DNA of 64,000 bases from Aneurinibacillus uraniidurans. GTDB taxonomy: Bacteria; Bacillota; Bacilli; Aneurinibacillales; Aneurinibacillaceae. The notes beneath the pieces were generated by a model. That model ran no database searches. It saw only the letters and a program-made list of their open reading frames with translations, and was not told the origin of the DNA. Shown one piece after another: positions 43,242-51,804 of the stretch. Positions within the stretch are counted from its first letter, which is position 1. Each line of letters opens with the position of its first letter. The stretch lies in NCBI RefSeq assembly GCF_028471905.1, contig NZ_CP116902.1:2578501-2642500 (forward strand), given 5' to 3'. Position numbers and translations under genes: made by a program.

Positions 43242-43955
43242 TTATTTCGGCACCTCAAGCTTGTAACCGATTCCCCATACGGTCGCAATCATATTGGCCG
43301 CTACAGGAGAAATGCGGTTCAGCTTCTCACGCAGACGCTTAATATGCGTATCAACTGTACGTAAATCACCAAAAAATTCATAATGCCATACATCTTTCAG
43401 CAAATCTTCCCGCGAAAACACTCGATCCGGGTTGCGTGCCAAATAGTACAGAAGTTCATATTCCTTCGGTGTGAGGCTAACTTCTTCTCCTGAAACAAGT
43501 ACGCGGTGCGCATCATGGTCAATCGAGAGCTCCGGGAAGACTAACACATTGTTCGAGCTATTCGGTGTTGTCAGGAAAGCCGTGGCAGAAGAACGCCGCA
43601 GCAGCGCCTTCACACGATAGACCACTTCACGTGGGCTAAACGGCTTGACGACATAGTCATCTGCTCCTGATTCAAATCCTTGTACCCGATTTGCTTCTTC
43701 CCCTTTTGCTGTCAGCATAATGACCGGAGTCGCCTTCTGCTCGCGCAGACGCAAGCATACTTCGATACCGTCAATACCCGGCAGCATCAGATCAAGCAAA
43801 ATCACATCGTAGTCATTTGTCAGTGCCATATTAAGAGCGGTTTCCCCGTCTTCTGCTTCTTCAATTACAAAATTCTCCCGTTCTAAATACATGCGAAGCA
43901 GGCGGCGGATTCGTTCTTCATCGTCCACCACGAGAACTTTCGCTTGCTGTTCCAT
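43242..43955 (-). CDS. resD: ResD-like OmpR-family response regulator
   Basis: 237 codons; receiver with Asp55 (ILLDLMLPGIDG) and KPFSPREVVYRVKALLRR, then a winged helix (TPKEYELLYYLARNPDRVFSREDLL...VDTHIKRLREKL). Strongly ResD-like and next to the PAS-containing kinase. In Bacillus ResD turns on cytochrome assembly (resABC, ctaA) and anaerobic genes. GAGGTGAGAAT precedes ATG. Stops one base before the kinase start. Confidence 0.87.
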   Translation of the reverse strand: MEQQAKVLVVDDEERIRRLLRMYLERENFVIEEAEDGETALNMALTNDYDVILLDLMLPGIDGIEVCLRLREQKATPVIMLTAKGEEANRVQGFESGADDYVVKPFSPREVVYRVKALLRRSSATAFLTTPNSSNNVLVFPELSIDHDAHRVLVSGEEVSLTPKEYELLYYLARNPDRVFSREDLLKDVWHYEFFGDLRTVDTHIKRLREKLNRISPVAANMIATVWGIGYKLEVPK

Positions 43956-44120
43956 ATATTCTCACCTCTGTTAACAATTTCGCCATTTTTTATTTTACAC
44001 TATTATGCGCCTGATGCGGGCGAATCGTACAAAATTATATGAAATTCTTACGTATGAAAACAAGCATTTGTTTTACCTTATAGACATAGACACGTATTTT
44101 ATTGTCAAAGGAGGATTCTC

Positions 44121-44282
44121 ATGAAGAATCGATCAACAAAACCATCAAGCCAGAGTGTGCATAAACAAATCGAACAAGCGCATCAAAGCAGCGTCATCGA
44201 CACCGGCTCAACTGCCGCAGGAAAAAATCGCTCCATTCCTGTTCAGCGCATAGAAGACAAAAGCCCGGACGATCTCGAATAG
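44121..44282 (+). CDS. 53-residue hydrophilic protein, unknown
   Basis: ATG 44121 with AAAGGAGGATTCTC upstream; TAG 44280-44282. Rich in Ser, Gln and charged residues, no hydrophobic st stretch (KPSSQSVHKQIEQAHQSS...IEDKSPDDLE). Composition recalls minor small acid-soluble spore proteins, but no family is recognised. Divergent from resD. Repeat copy B begins right after its stop. Confidence 0.6.
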   Translation: MKNRSTKPSSQSVHKQIEQAHQSSVIDTGSTAAGKNRSIPVQRIEDKSPDDLE

Positions 44283-44283
44283 T

Positions 44284-44533
44284 ATTGCACAAAGCTTGGT
44301 GGAGGAGCGGAGAAGAAGTCGCTTTGTCACTTTGTTACGCTTGCAGAGAAGCAAGTGTGTCCGCTCCAGGTGACAGGCGAACTTGCCCACAAAAGAAGTT
44401 CAATGATGCACATACACAGAAGCATTGTGGGCAAAACCCAGTTCGCCTGCCACCCTCCGCTAAGCGGTCGCGTAAAGTCGTTCCACAGCGACTTCTTCTC
44501 CGCTCCTACCCAAGTTTGGCAGACAAATTGTCA
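44284..44533 (+). repeat. Interspersed hairpin element, copy B
   Basis: About 250 bp, same orientation as copy A but the most diverged. Outer 21-base perfect arms (44303-44323 with 44487-44507). Inner stems AGGCGAAC/GTTCGCCT and GCCCACAA/TTGTGGGC (44385-44392, 44425-44432). The sequence shared with other copies includes TACGCTTGCAG, CCGCTCC and CCCTCCGCTAAG. Forms a pair with copy C 50 bases on. Confidence 0.8.
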
Positions 44534-44581
44534 AGCATAATTATGATGTTGAGCTTCTCTATGTAGTATATTGTTTTTTAT

Positions 44582-44846
44582 TTTTGTAAACCGAAATATT
44601 GTTGGGGAGGGGGAGAAGGGACGAGCAAGAGAACGCCTGTACGCGCCTACTCAGCGGAGGGAGACTGGCGAACGGGCCTTTGCCCGCAATCCTTCAGTGA
44701 ATCAACATCACAGGCTTTCTTTGCGGGCGAGTTCGCCGGGCTCCCACAGCGAACAGTCTATACTTCCCCGCAAGCGTACCGAAGCGAACGGCTCATCCCT
44801 TCTCCCACTCCCCACCACCAACTTTCGATTCTACACCAAACAAAAA
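44582..44846 (-). repeat. Interspersed hairpin element, copy C
   Basis: About 265 bp in opposite orientation to A, B and D. It matches A closely along its length. Outer arms about 20 bases; inner stems GGCGAAC/GTTCGCC (44667-44673, 44731-44737) and GCCCGCAA/TTGCGGGC (44682-44689, 44721-44728). Ends TTTTGTAAACCGAAAT and ACTTTCGATTCTACACCAAA are themselves inverted relatives. Confidence 0.85.
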
Positions 44847-44874
44847 AAGAGGCCGTCCTATTCACAGAACAGCC
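44840..44874 (-). terminator. Terminator of resBC
   Basis: GGCTGTTC/GGACGGCC arms (44867-44874 and 44851-44858) with two wobbles; T-run on the minus strand that merges with the end of repeat copy C. Confidence 0.75.
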
Positions 44875-44881
44875 CCATCCC

Positions 44882-46099
44882 TTATGCATACGCATGCAAC
44901 CCCGACATCACCAGATTGACAAATATCAGATTAAACATCACAACAATAAAGCCGAGCACCGCCATCCAGGCAGACCGCTCTCCCTGCCAGCCGCGCGACA
45001 GGCGCAAATGCAAATATGCGCTGTAGAACAACCACGTAATAAGCGCCCATACCTCTTTCGGGTCCCAGCCCCAGAAGCGCCCCCACGCGTCCTGCGCCCA
45101 GATCATCGCAAAAATGAGCGCGCCAAGCGTAAAGATCGGAAATCCAATCGCAATCGCTCGGTAGCTAATCTCGTCTACTAGATCAGCATCAATCTCTTGT
45201 ACCCAGCGGCTCATCGGCTGAGCTAATCGCGTTCGCAAGACAAGAAGAAGCAGCACATACAGAATCGTCCCGCCACCTAATGACCAGATAACCGAGTTAA
45301 ACTTGCGTGCCGCCTGATCTCCGTGCATAAAGCCCGGTGCTGCAAACAGCGGCTTCATCTTGCCTTCCGTCAGCAGCGTACCGTCTTTCGGACCGACAAT
45401 CGCTGGCATGTCATATTTCATCTCTACATTTACAATCTGACCTTTTATATCCGCAGGCGCTTTAAACACCGCTTCATAGCCTGTTACACGGAAATATGTA
45501 GCCAACGCCACGAAGCAGACTGCTGTAAGCATGCACCACATCACAAATTCCAGCCAGTAAGCAGAACTTGGATTATCCTCCGCATTAACAGTACGAAGCA
45601 GATAAATAAGCCCGGCGGCGAATCCGATGGCAAATGCTCCTTCTCCAAGAGCGGCCGTCGATACGTGAATTTGCAGCCAATAGCTCTGCAATGCGGGAAT
45701 AAGCGGCGTCACTTCGCTCGGAAAAACGGAAGCATAGGCAATCAGAAGCACCGCAACAGGCATCACAAACATCCCAATCAGCGGCAGGCGATAAAGCAAG
45801 TAAATCCCAAGAAACGCCACGACCATCGCATAACCGAGGAACTGCGTAAACTCAAACATATTACTCGTTGGAATATGTCCACCGATGTACCAGCGCAACC
45901 CGATAAAACTCGTATGCGCTACAAACCCAAGAACGGCAGCCATATAACCGAGCCGCCCAAAACGCTGCCTATGCACCTTCGGATCACGGTTGCTAAAGCG
46001 TTGTCCTGTCACCGCTACAAAGAACAAAACGGTCGAACTACAATACAACGTAAACGCAATGGTCAGCATCGTATCGCTGATCCAAATGAGATTGCTCAC
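44882..46099 (-). CDS. resC: Cytochrome c biogenesis protein ResC/CcsA
   Basis: 405 codons with about eight membrane helices, a large loop (about 215-275) and the haem-handling tryptophan-rich WWD-like motif WGRFWGWDPKEVWALITWLFYSAYLHLR (near 340-367) with flanking histidines. With ResB it forms the system II complex that carries haem out and attaches it to apocytochrome c. Its start overlaps the resB stop by four bases. Confidence 0.92.
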   Translation of the reverse strand: MSNLIWISDTMLTIAFTLYCSSTVLFFVAVTGQRFSNRDPKVHRQRFGRLGYMAAVLGFVAHTSFIGLRWYIGGHIPTSNMFEFTQFLGYAMVVAFLGIYLLYRLPLIGMFVMPVAVLLIAYASVFPSEVTPLIPALQSYWLQIHVSTAALGEGAFAIGFAAGLIYLLRTVNAEDNPSSAYWLEFVMWCMLTAVCFVALATYFRVTGYEAVFKAPADIKGQIVNVEMKYDMPAIVGPKDGTLLTEGKMKPLFAAPGFMHGDQAARKFNSVIWSLGGGTILYVLLLLVLRTRLAQPMSRWVQEIDADLVDEISYRAIAIGFPIFTLGALIFAMIWAQDAWGRFWGWDPKEVWALITWLFYSAYLHLRLSRGWQGERSAWMAVLGFIVVMFNLIFVNLVMSGLHAYA

Positions 46100-47712
46100 G
46101 ATTTTTTCTCTCCCTTCTCTAGCTGCGCAGCTGAAACGGTAAATCCTGCTGTATCGAGAACTTTTACGATCTCCTGTTTTATACCGAACCAGTTTTTGTT
46201 CGTATGGGCGGCAATCAACAATCGGCCATCCACCACTTCAAGCCAGATCCTGCGGTGCTGCCAATAAAAGCCCATCACAAGCCCGACCATACACACGCAC
46301 GCCCCGAAGAAAATAACCGGCAAGCTTTTATCAACACGCACCATCAGACCTGTCATATCTACAAGGTCTGGCTTAGCAAATTCATACGTAACAACAGGCG
46401 GTTTGTTGTCAGCGGTCAATGTACTTCCAAGGAAAATCCACTGCTTCTCCCCGCTTGGGGTTTTAGGTGAAATCGTGTTAATCACAAATGCCGGATTGTT
46501 CGGACTTGTCGTTTTCGTGATCGGCTGCTTATTTTTATCCAGAGCAAAGTCAGGGAAATACTTCAGCACTTGCACTTTCACATGATCGCTGACACGAATT
46601 TCGGATTGTGGTTTGTATAAATCAAGCCGTACCGTGCCAAGCGAAGCGTGCGTTGCTGTATCCACCAGCTTCATATTCAGTGCTTCCAGCTGATTTTCCT
46701 GTTCACTCGATTGGTATAATAATAATCCGTCCTGTTCGAGTGGATGGTTGACGCGAATTTCCGCTTTTTTCACTTCTTTCAGCTTAGGCGCAGCTCCCGC
46801 AACCCCTGCATTTTCATTCTCGTATAGAACGGCTGCTGTTTTGTATTCCTTGACGACCTTCCCATTTATGTCCAGCTTCTCCGGGAATTCATTGTCCTGA
46901 TAATACACTTTGTCAAATCGTTCATTCTTCACATAATACTTCGTCTCGGGAACCGGCTCCGTCTGCCCTTCTCGCACCCAGACGAATTGGTTAAGGTAGA
47001 AACCAGGGATAAGACGCATCAAGCAACCAACGAGAAACAAAATCAATCCGATATGATTAATGTACGGCCCCCAGCGGCTAAAGCGTCCCCGCTCACCTAA
47101 CAAAGCGTTGTCTTCCTCCCGCACATTATAGCGCCGTTTACTAAGGCCTTGCTTAAGGGCATCTAGTACTTCCTGCGAGTCCCGCTCCCCGATACTGATT
47201 TCTGCGCTCACTTTTTGGATAGCTAGAAACTTGTGATCACGCTTAACACGCTGTGCCTTTAACGCACGGTACAGCGGTTGGACTCGGTCAAGACTGCATA
47301 CGACAAGTGAGATACCGATGCCAAGCAAAAGCGCAATAAACCACCAGGATGAATATAAATGATGCAAGCCCAAACGATAATAGATCAATCCGAGTGTCCC
47401 GTATGCCTCTTCGTAAAATACGTCAGCAGGCTTTGGGACCGGTATGTATTGTTCCTGCGGAAAAATCGTCCCGATCGCGGATGCAATAAGCGTAAGCACA
47501 ATCATAATGATCGCATTGCGCACAGACGAGAAGAAACGCCAGATGCGACCCGCGATCGTTTGACTCGATGCTTGTGACCGCCGTAGCGCACCTTCATAGC
47601 GCATATCCGCTATCTGTCCTTCCACGTCTTCACGGGGCGCACCACATGACTCGCACAGCGCAGTACCAGGTGGATTGGCATGTCCGCACGCGCATTTTAC
47701 TTCCTCTATCAT
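46096..47712 (-). CDS. resB: Cytochrome c biogenesis protein ResB with N-terminal zinc-ribbon
   Basis: 538 codons. Residues 7-23 (CACGHANPPGTALCESCG) form a cytoplasmic zinc-ribbon-like motif; membrane helices follow near 68-88, 125-145 and 222-240, then a long extracytoplasmic domain and a last helix near 475-495. Partner of ResC in system II haem delivery. The usual upstream resA (thioredoxin-like apocytochrome reductase) is absent here; an LSm-like small gene on the other strand stands in its place. No clear ribosome binding site stronger than AGAGGTGAATACATG. Confidence 0.9.
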   Translation of the reverse strand: MIEEVKCACGHANPPGTALCESCGAPREDVEGQIADMRYEGALRRSQASSQTIAGRIWRFFSSVRNAIIMIVLTLIASAIGTIFPQEQYIPVPKPADVFYEEAYGTLGLIYYRLGLHHLYSSWWFIALLLGIGISLVVCSLDRVQPLYRALKAQRVKRDHKFLAIQKVSAEISIGERDSQEVLDALKQGLSKRRYNVREEDNALLGERGRFSRWGPYINHIGLILFLVGCLMRLIPGFYLNQFVWVREGQTEPVPETKYYVKNERFDKVYYQDNEFPEKLDINGKVVKEYKTAAVLYENENAGVAGAAPKLKEVKKAEIRVNHPLEQDGLLLYQSSEQENQLEALNMKLVDTATHASLGTVRLDLYKPQSEIRVSDHVKVQVLKYFPDFALDKNKQPITKTTSPNNPAFVINTISPKTPSGEKQWIFLGSTLTADNKPPVVTYEFAKPDLVDMTGLMVRVDKSLPVIFFGACVCMVGLVMGFYWQHRRIWLEVVDGRLLIAAHTNKNWFGIKQEIVKVLDTAGFTVSAAQLEKGEKKS

Positions 47713-47859
47713 GTATTCACCTCTTTATGCTGCCACTTAACTTATGTATACAATGCATAAATATTTATTTACATTTGTATTTATTCGTTGTAGAATAAAT
47801 CTTACTTAATTGTAAGTCCCCGGCCCTTTTGCCCGGGATGTAAAGGAGTGTACGTACTG

Positions 47860-48051
47860 ATGATTCCGACAGATATGCAGTGGAATGCTCTGCTGCAGCG
47901 TCATGCAACGGTTACGGTTACGCTTGATGACCGTAAAATAACAGGCGATCTGTATAATGTAACTGACGAACAAGTTATTCTGATTGTTCAGGATAAAGAC
48001 GGCCTGTTTGAAGTACTCAACCGTGCAGACGTGCGCGACATGTCATGGTAA
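47860..48051 (+). CDS. 63-residue LSm/Sm-fold-like protein
   Basis: ATG 47860 is 11 bases after AAGGAG; an in-frame GTG at 47848 overlaps that site. The sequence LLQRHATVTVTLDDRKITGDLYNVTDEQVILIVQDKDG followed by VLNRADVRDMSW has the length and strand order of an Sm-like barrel (Sm1: xxVxVxLxDxRxxxGxL), as in Hfq or LSm proteins. It is not Hfq itself. Role unknown; RNA binding is a hypothesis. Divergent from resB. Confidence 0.5.
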   Translation: MIPTDMQWNALLQRHATVTVTLDDRKITGDLYNVTDEQVILIVQDKDGLFEVLNRADVRDMSW

Positions 48052-48108
48052 TCGACATGTCCGATGCATAAATATGTTATATGGCGACGCTTCTACAGCG
48101 CCGCCCCC

Positions 48109-48136
48109 AAAATGGCGAGAAATCAGCCATTTTTTT
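48109..48136 (+). terminator. Terminator of the LSm-like gene
   Basis: AAAATGGC (48109-48116) pairs with GCCATTTT (48126-48133), then TTT. Its loop covers the stop codon of rluB on the other strand. Confidence 0.7.
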
Positions 48137-48842
48137 CATGCAGTTTTTCTACTTCGGCTGCTGTCAAAGCCCGGTATTCCCCTTCCTTCAGCCCGTCAAG
48201 CGTCAGAAATCCAAGCCGCACTCGTTTGAGCTGCATAACCGGATGCCCTACAGCTTCACACATGCGCCGTACCTGCCGATTGCGTCCTTCATGAATGGTC
48301 AGGCGCACTGTGCTTATCCCACGCCGGGCATCAGAAGCAAGACATTCCGCTTCTGCCGGAGCTGTCATCCCATCTTCTAGCATAATCCCTTCCCGAAGTT
48401 TGCGAAGCGCTGTATCATCGATCCGCCCTCGAACGACTGCTTCATACACTTTATCCAGTTCATATCGTGGATGCGTAATATAATTGGCGAATTCGCCATC
48501 GTTCGTAAGCAGCAATAGACCGGACGTATCATAATCAAGCCGGCCAACTGGATAAATGCGTGCCCCTACTCCTTTCATCAAGTCAAGCACCGTCCGTCGT
48601 CCCTGCGGATCGGTCACGGACGTAATGTATCCTGTCGGCTTATATAATAGAAAGTACACGTGTTGTTCGCGAGCAATCACCTGACCATCTACTTCAATCC
48701 GATCACGCTGTGGATCAGCCTTGTATCCGAGTTCACATACCACGTCCCCATTCACCCGGACGCGGCCTTCGGTAATCAATTGTTCGCATTTACGCCGAGA
48801 AGCAACTCCGGCTTGCGCCATAATCTTCTGTAATCGTTCCAT
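48123..48842 (-). CDS. rluB: 23S rRNA pseudouridine synthase RluB
   Basis: 239 codons. N-terminal S4 RNA-binding domain (about 1-48) and an RsuA-type catalytic domain with GRLDYDTSG (Asp103 catalytic). It would modify U2605-type positions in 23S rRNA. In Bacillus rluB links spmB to resA in one cluster; the same neighbours are here, but repeat copies D and E separate it from spmB. Confidence 0.92.
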   Translation of the reverse strand: MERLQKIMAQAGVASRRKCEQLITEGRVRVNGDVVCELGYKADPQRDRIEVDGQVIAREQHVYFLLYKPTGYITSVTDPQGRRTVLDLMKGVGARIYPVGRLDYDTSGLLLLTNDGEFANYITHPRYELDKVYEAVVRGRIDDTALRKLREGIMLEDGMTAPAEAECLASDARRGISTVRLTIHEGRNRQVRRMCEAVGHPVMQLKRVRLGFLTLDGLKEGEYRALTAAEVEKLHEKNG

Positions 48843-48918
48843 CTGGTAGCATCATCCTCCTCTACCATCATACCCGCTCCTGTTCGGCTGTACAACTTTC
48901 CTGTACGATATCCGTGTG

Positions 48919-49182
48919 TTTTGTTGTGAAATCGAAAGTATGTGGGAGGGAGTGGGAGAAGGAAGGAGCCGTTCGTTTGGTACGCTTGCAGGGAAGCGGT
49001 AACTGTCCGCTTCGGGAGCCCGGTGACGTACCCGCAAAGAAAAGCACAAGATGTTGATTCACCGAAGTGTTGCGGGCAAAGACTCGTTCACCGTTCTCCC
49101 TCCGCTAAGTAGGCGCGTACAGGCACTCTCTTGCTCCTCCCTTTTCCCACTCCCCGCACAACGTTTCGTTTTACAAAAAACT
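48919..49182 (+). repeat. Interspersed hairpin element, copy D
   Basis: About 264 bp, orientation as copy A. Outer arms 48948-48968 and 49134-49154 (two wobble/mismatch positions; relative to A one C-G pair has become T-A). Inner stems GGTGA/TCACC and CCCGCAA/TTGCGGG (49031-49037, 49070-49076). Right border ACGTTTCGTTTTACAAAA is nearly identical to that of copy A. Confidence 0.85.
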
Positions 49183-49289
49183 CTCGCCGCCAGAATGGAT
49201 TTTCCGGGGTCGTGACTGGCTTTACGCAAGTCATCTTCTTTGTTTTTACCGTCATAGCAAGACTCATTCTCTTACTATTATTTGATGGT

Positions 49290-49537
49290 GTTTACACAAA
49301 GTGTGCTAGGAGCGGGAGCGGGCGGGGCAACGGAACGCCTGTATGCAGCTGCCCAGCGGAAGGGGACAGACGAACGAGCCTTTGCCCACAATGCTTCTAT
49401 GCAAATACATCGGTGGCTTTTTTGTGGGCGAGTTCGTTTGGCACCTGAAGCGGACAGTCACCGCTTCCCTGTAAGCATACCGAAGTGACGAGGCCCCGCC
49501 CGATCACGCTCCTCCCCCCACACTTTGTCGAAAACAT
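49290..49537 (-). repeat. Interspersed hairpin element, copy E
   Basis: About 248 bp, orientation as copy C. Ends GTTTACACAAAGTGTG and CACACTTTGTCGAAAAC pair with each other; outer arms AGGAGCG/CGCTCCT and GCGGGCGGGGC/GCCCCGCCCG. Inner stems GACGAAC/GTTCGTT and GCCCACAA/TTGTGGGC (49384-49391, 49422-49429). The gap 49183-49289 between D and E has no recognised feature. Confidence 0.8.
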
Positions 49538-49542
49538 CAGCA

Positions 49543-49577
49543 AAAAACCTCCGTACAAAGCCGCTGTACGAAGGTTT
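49543..49577 (-). terminator. Terminator of dacB-spmAB
   Basis: 12-base arms 49545-49556 and 49566-49577 (one mismatch) overlapping the spmB stop codon; TTTTTTG follows on the minus strand. Confidence 0.8.
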
Positions 49578-50109
49578 ATCCAAATATAAGCGAGACGATG
49601 CATACGGAAGCAATGACTCCAATCAAATCCGATAACAACCCGACCTTAAGTGCATATTTCGTGCGCGTAACGGCAACTGCACCGAAATAAACGGTCAGCA
49701 CATACAGCGTTGTATCCGTACTGCCCTGAATGGTACTGGCCAGCCGTCCAATATACGAATCCGGTCCATATCGGGCAATAAGATCCGTTGTAATCGCAAG
49801 TGAGCCGGTTCCAGTGACCGGGCGCAGCAAGGATAACGGCAGGACTTCTGCCGGAAACCCAATTGCATTCAGTACAGGCCGCAGCGCTTGCGTCAGTAAG
49901 TCAAGCGCCCCGGACTCCCGAAATACCGTAATCGCTACCATCATGCCAACTAGATGCGGCATCAGGCGAATGGTGGTACCAAAACCACCCTTTGCGCCGC
50001 TGACAAATGTATCGTACACCGGTACTCTTTTATACAGGGCATATACAAGCACATACGATAAAAGCACCGGAATGGCCCAGATCGATAACTGCGTGACAAG
50101 CGCGTACAT
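49576..50109 (-). CDS. spmB: Spore maturation protein B
   Basis: 177 codons, five to six hydrophobic helices. The nucleoside-recognition-type (Gate) motif region PHLVGMMVAITVFRESGALD and PLSLLRPVTGTGSLAI are as in SpmB, which with SpmA is needed for spore core dehydration and heat resistance. Four bases after spmA. Confidence 0.92.
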   Translation of the reverse strand: MYALVTQLSIWAIPVLLSYVLVYALYKRVPVYDTFVSGAKGGFGTTIRLMPHLVGMMVAITVFRESGALDLLTQALRPVLNAIGFPAEVLPLSLLRPVTGTGSLAITTDLIARYGPDSYIGRLASTIQGSTDTTLYVLTVYFGAVAVTRTKYALKVGLLSDLIGVIASVCIVSLIFG

Positions 50110-50112
50110 GCT

Positions 50113-50697
50113 TTACCGCCTCCTCTCAAGCCGCTGATACCAGCGGTCAATCATAATCGCAGCACACGTCGCAATAAAGGTCGCGACGAGTGTGACACCG
50201 ACAATATCAGCCGGGTTCGCAGAATTATAATTCATGCGGATCGCAATGATGGTCGTCGGAATGAGAGTCATGCTGGATGTATTCAATGCGAGCAGTGTAC
50301 ACATCGCAGGCGTTGCTGTTTTCGGGTCCGGGTTGAGCTTCTGCAATTCCTGCATCGCCTTAATGCCCATCGGCGTTGCCGCATTGCCAAGCCCGAACAA
50401 GTTGGCTGTCATGTTGGAGAGAATATAGCCGAACGCTGGATGGTCTTTCGGAATCGTCGGGAACAACCAGCGAGCAAGCGGCCCAAGCAAGCGAGCCATT
50501 TTGTTCAATAGCCCGGCTTCCTCTGCGATTTTCATCATGCCCATCCAGAAGATCAAAATACTAAGCAAGCCGAACGTCACCGTTACCCCGGTTTTTGCTC
50601 CTTCAAATACCGCCTTGTTTACCGCATCTACCTTTCCATTCACAAAGGCGACGGCAACCCCAATCAAAATCATTCCGGCCCAGATGTAGTTAACCAT
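50113..50697 (-). CDS. spmA: Spore maturation protein A
   Basis: 194 codons, multi-helix membrane protein. FGLLSILIFWMGMMKIAEEAGLL and NLFGLGNAATPMGIKAMQELQ are typical SpmA blocks. In B. subtilis it lies with dacB and spmB in a sigma-E operon in the mother cell; the same order holds here. It starts directly after the dacB stop codon. Confidence 0.93.
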   Translation of the reverse strand: MVNYIWAGMILIGVAVAFVNGKVDAVNKAVFEGAKTGVTVTFGLLSILIFWMGMMKIAEEAGLLNKMARLLGPLARWLFPTIPKDHPAFGYILSNMTANLFGLGNAATPMGIKAMQELQKLNPDPKTATPAMCTLLALNTSSMTLIPTTIIAIRMNYNSANPADIVGVTLVATFIATCAAIMIDRWYQRLERRR

Positions 50698-51804
50698 CTA
50701 CTTTCCTCCTAACAGCACCTGCCAAAATGTCTCCCAGTTCGCCACAAATCGATGCTCGACTGCCTGCACGAATGTTTCTTGCACAAGGGTAAGCGGTACT
50801 CGTCCAATCACTTCACCGCGCAACGTCAGTTCCGCATACGGCTGCTGAATATTGCGGACAATCCGAGCACTTACCTGTTTTTTCTCTCCCGCTGCCAGCG
50901 GATAAGAAAAGGCACGTGTGCTGTAATACGCGAGCACCCCATTGTCCTGCTTCTCTTCTCCGAGACGGGCTTTCTCCTGAATGAGCGAAGTCAATGGATA
51001 ATTCGCAAATCCGTAATCCATCCAGCTCATCGAATCGTTCCAGTCCTGTGGCGCATTCAACACAACAATAGCAAGCTGCTGACCGTTTCGGGTCGCAGAC
51101 GAGGAAAGGCAGCGCCTCGCGATTTTTGTATACCCGGTTTTCACCCCGTCCGCTCCTTCATACAGGCGGAGCATTTTGTTTTTGTTAAGCAGCTTACGGT
51201 CCCACTGCTCCCCTTCCCACGGAATGTGTTTGACCTGAGTGGAGACGATTTTTTTGAATTCCGGGTTGCGCAGCGCATACGCGGTCAGAAGTGCCATATC
51301 ATTAGCAGTCGAATAATGATTGTCGCTGTCATCGAGTCCGTGCGGGTTTGTAAAATGACTGGAGCGCATTCCGATATACTGCGCTTTCTCATTCATCATG
51401 CGGGCAAATCCGTCCACCGATCCGCCGACATGCTCGGCAATGGCAACTGCCGCGTCATTGCCAGAACGAAGCATGAGACCGTATAGCATGTCTTCCATTT
51501 TCATTTTTTCGCCGCGCTTTAAGTAAATGGAGGACCCTTCTTTGGCATAGGCACCTGGTGGTGTCGTTACAATCTCCTGACTGTTGCCTTCTTCTAGCGC
51601 TACGATCGCGGTCATAATCTTCGTCAGGCTGGCGATGCGCATCCGTTTATCACCTTGCTTTTCGGCAATGATTCGGCCAGACGTTACATCGATAAGCGCC
51701 GCTGTTTCAGCCGAGATCGCTGGCGGTCCATCTGGCGCTGCTGATACGCCTGCCATAGGCAGACATGTGATTATGGTAAGTAGTAGTAAAACGAGCTTTT
51801 TCAC
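50698..51804 (-). CDS. dacB: D-alanyl-D-alanine carboxypeptidase, sporulation DacB-like
   Basis: 368 codons from GTG 51804 (GGGGGATCGGA upstream; the long frame beyond has no support). Signal peptide to about VSA (residue 22). Penicillin-binding motifs SLTK (Ser59, Lys62), SGN near 113 and KTGY near 220 give a complete S11-type carboxypeptidase, which trims cortex peptidoglycan and sets its cross-linking. Position before spmAB identifies it as the spore enzyme. A sigma-E promoter is expected but was not identified with confidence in 51805-51900. Confidence 0.92.
   Translation of the reverse strand: MKKLVLLLLTIITCLPMAGVSAAPDGPPAISAETAALIDVTSGRIIAEKQGDKRMRIASLTKIMTAIVALEEGNSQEIVTTPPGAYAKEGSSIYLKRGEKMKMEDMLYGLMLRSGNDAAVAIAEHVGGSVDGFARMMNEKAQYIGMRSSHFTNPHGLDDSDNHYSTANDMALLTAYALRNPEFKKIVSTQVKHIPWEGEQWDRKLLNKNKMLRLYEGADGVKTGYTKIARRCLSSSATRNGQQLAIVVLNAPQDWNDSMSWMDYGFANYPLTSLIQEKARLGEEKQDNGVLAYYSTRAFSYPLAAGEKKQVSARIVRNIQQPYAELTLRGEVIGRVPLTLVQETFVQAVEHRFVANWETFWQVLLGGK

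Noticed and set aside
44571-45026. 151-codon plus-strand frame across repeat C and the end of resC
   Set aside because: It runs through the repeat and antisense through resC and its terminator; no support for translation.
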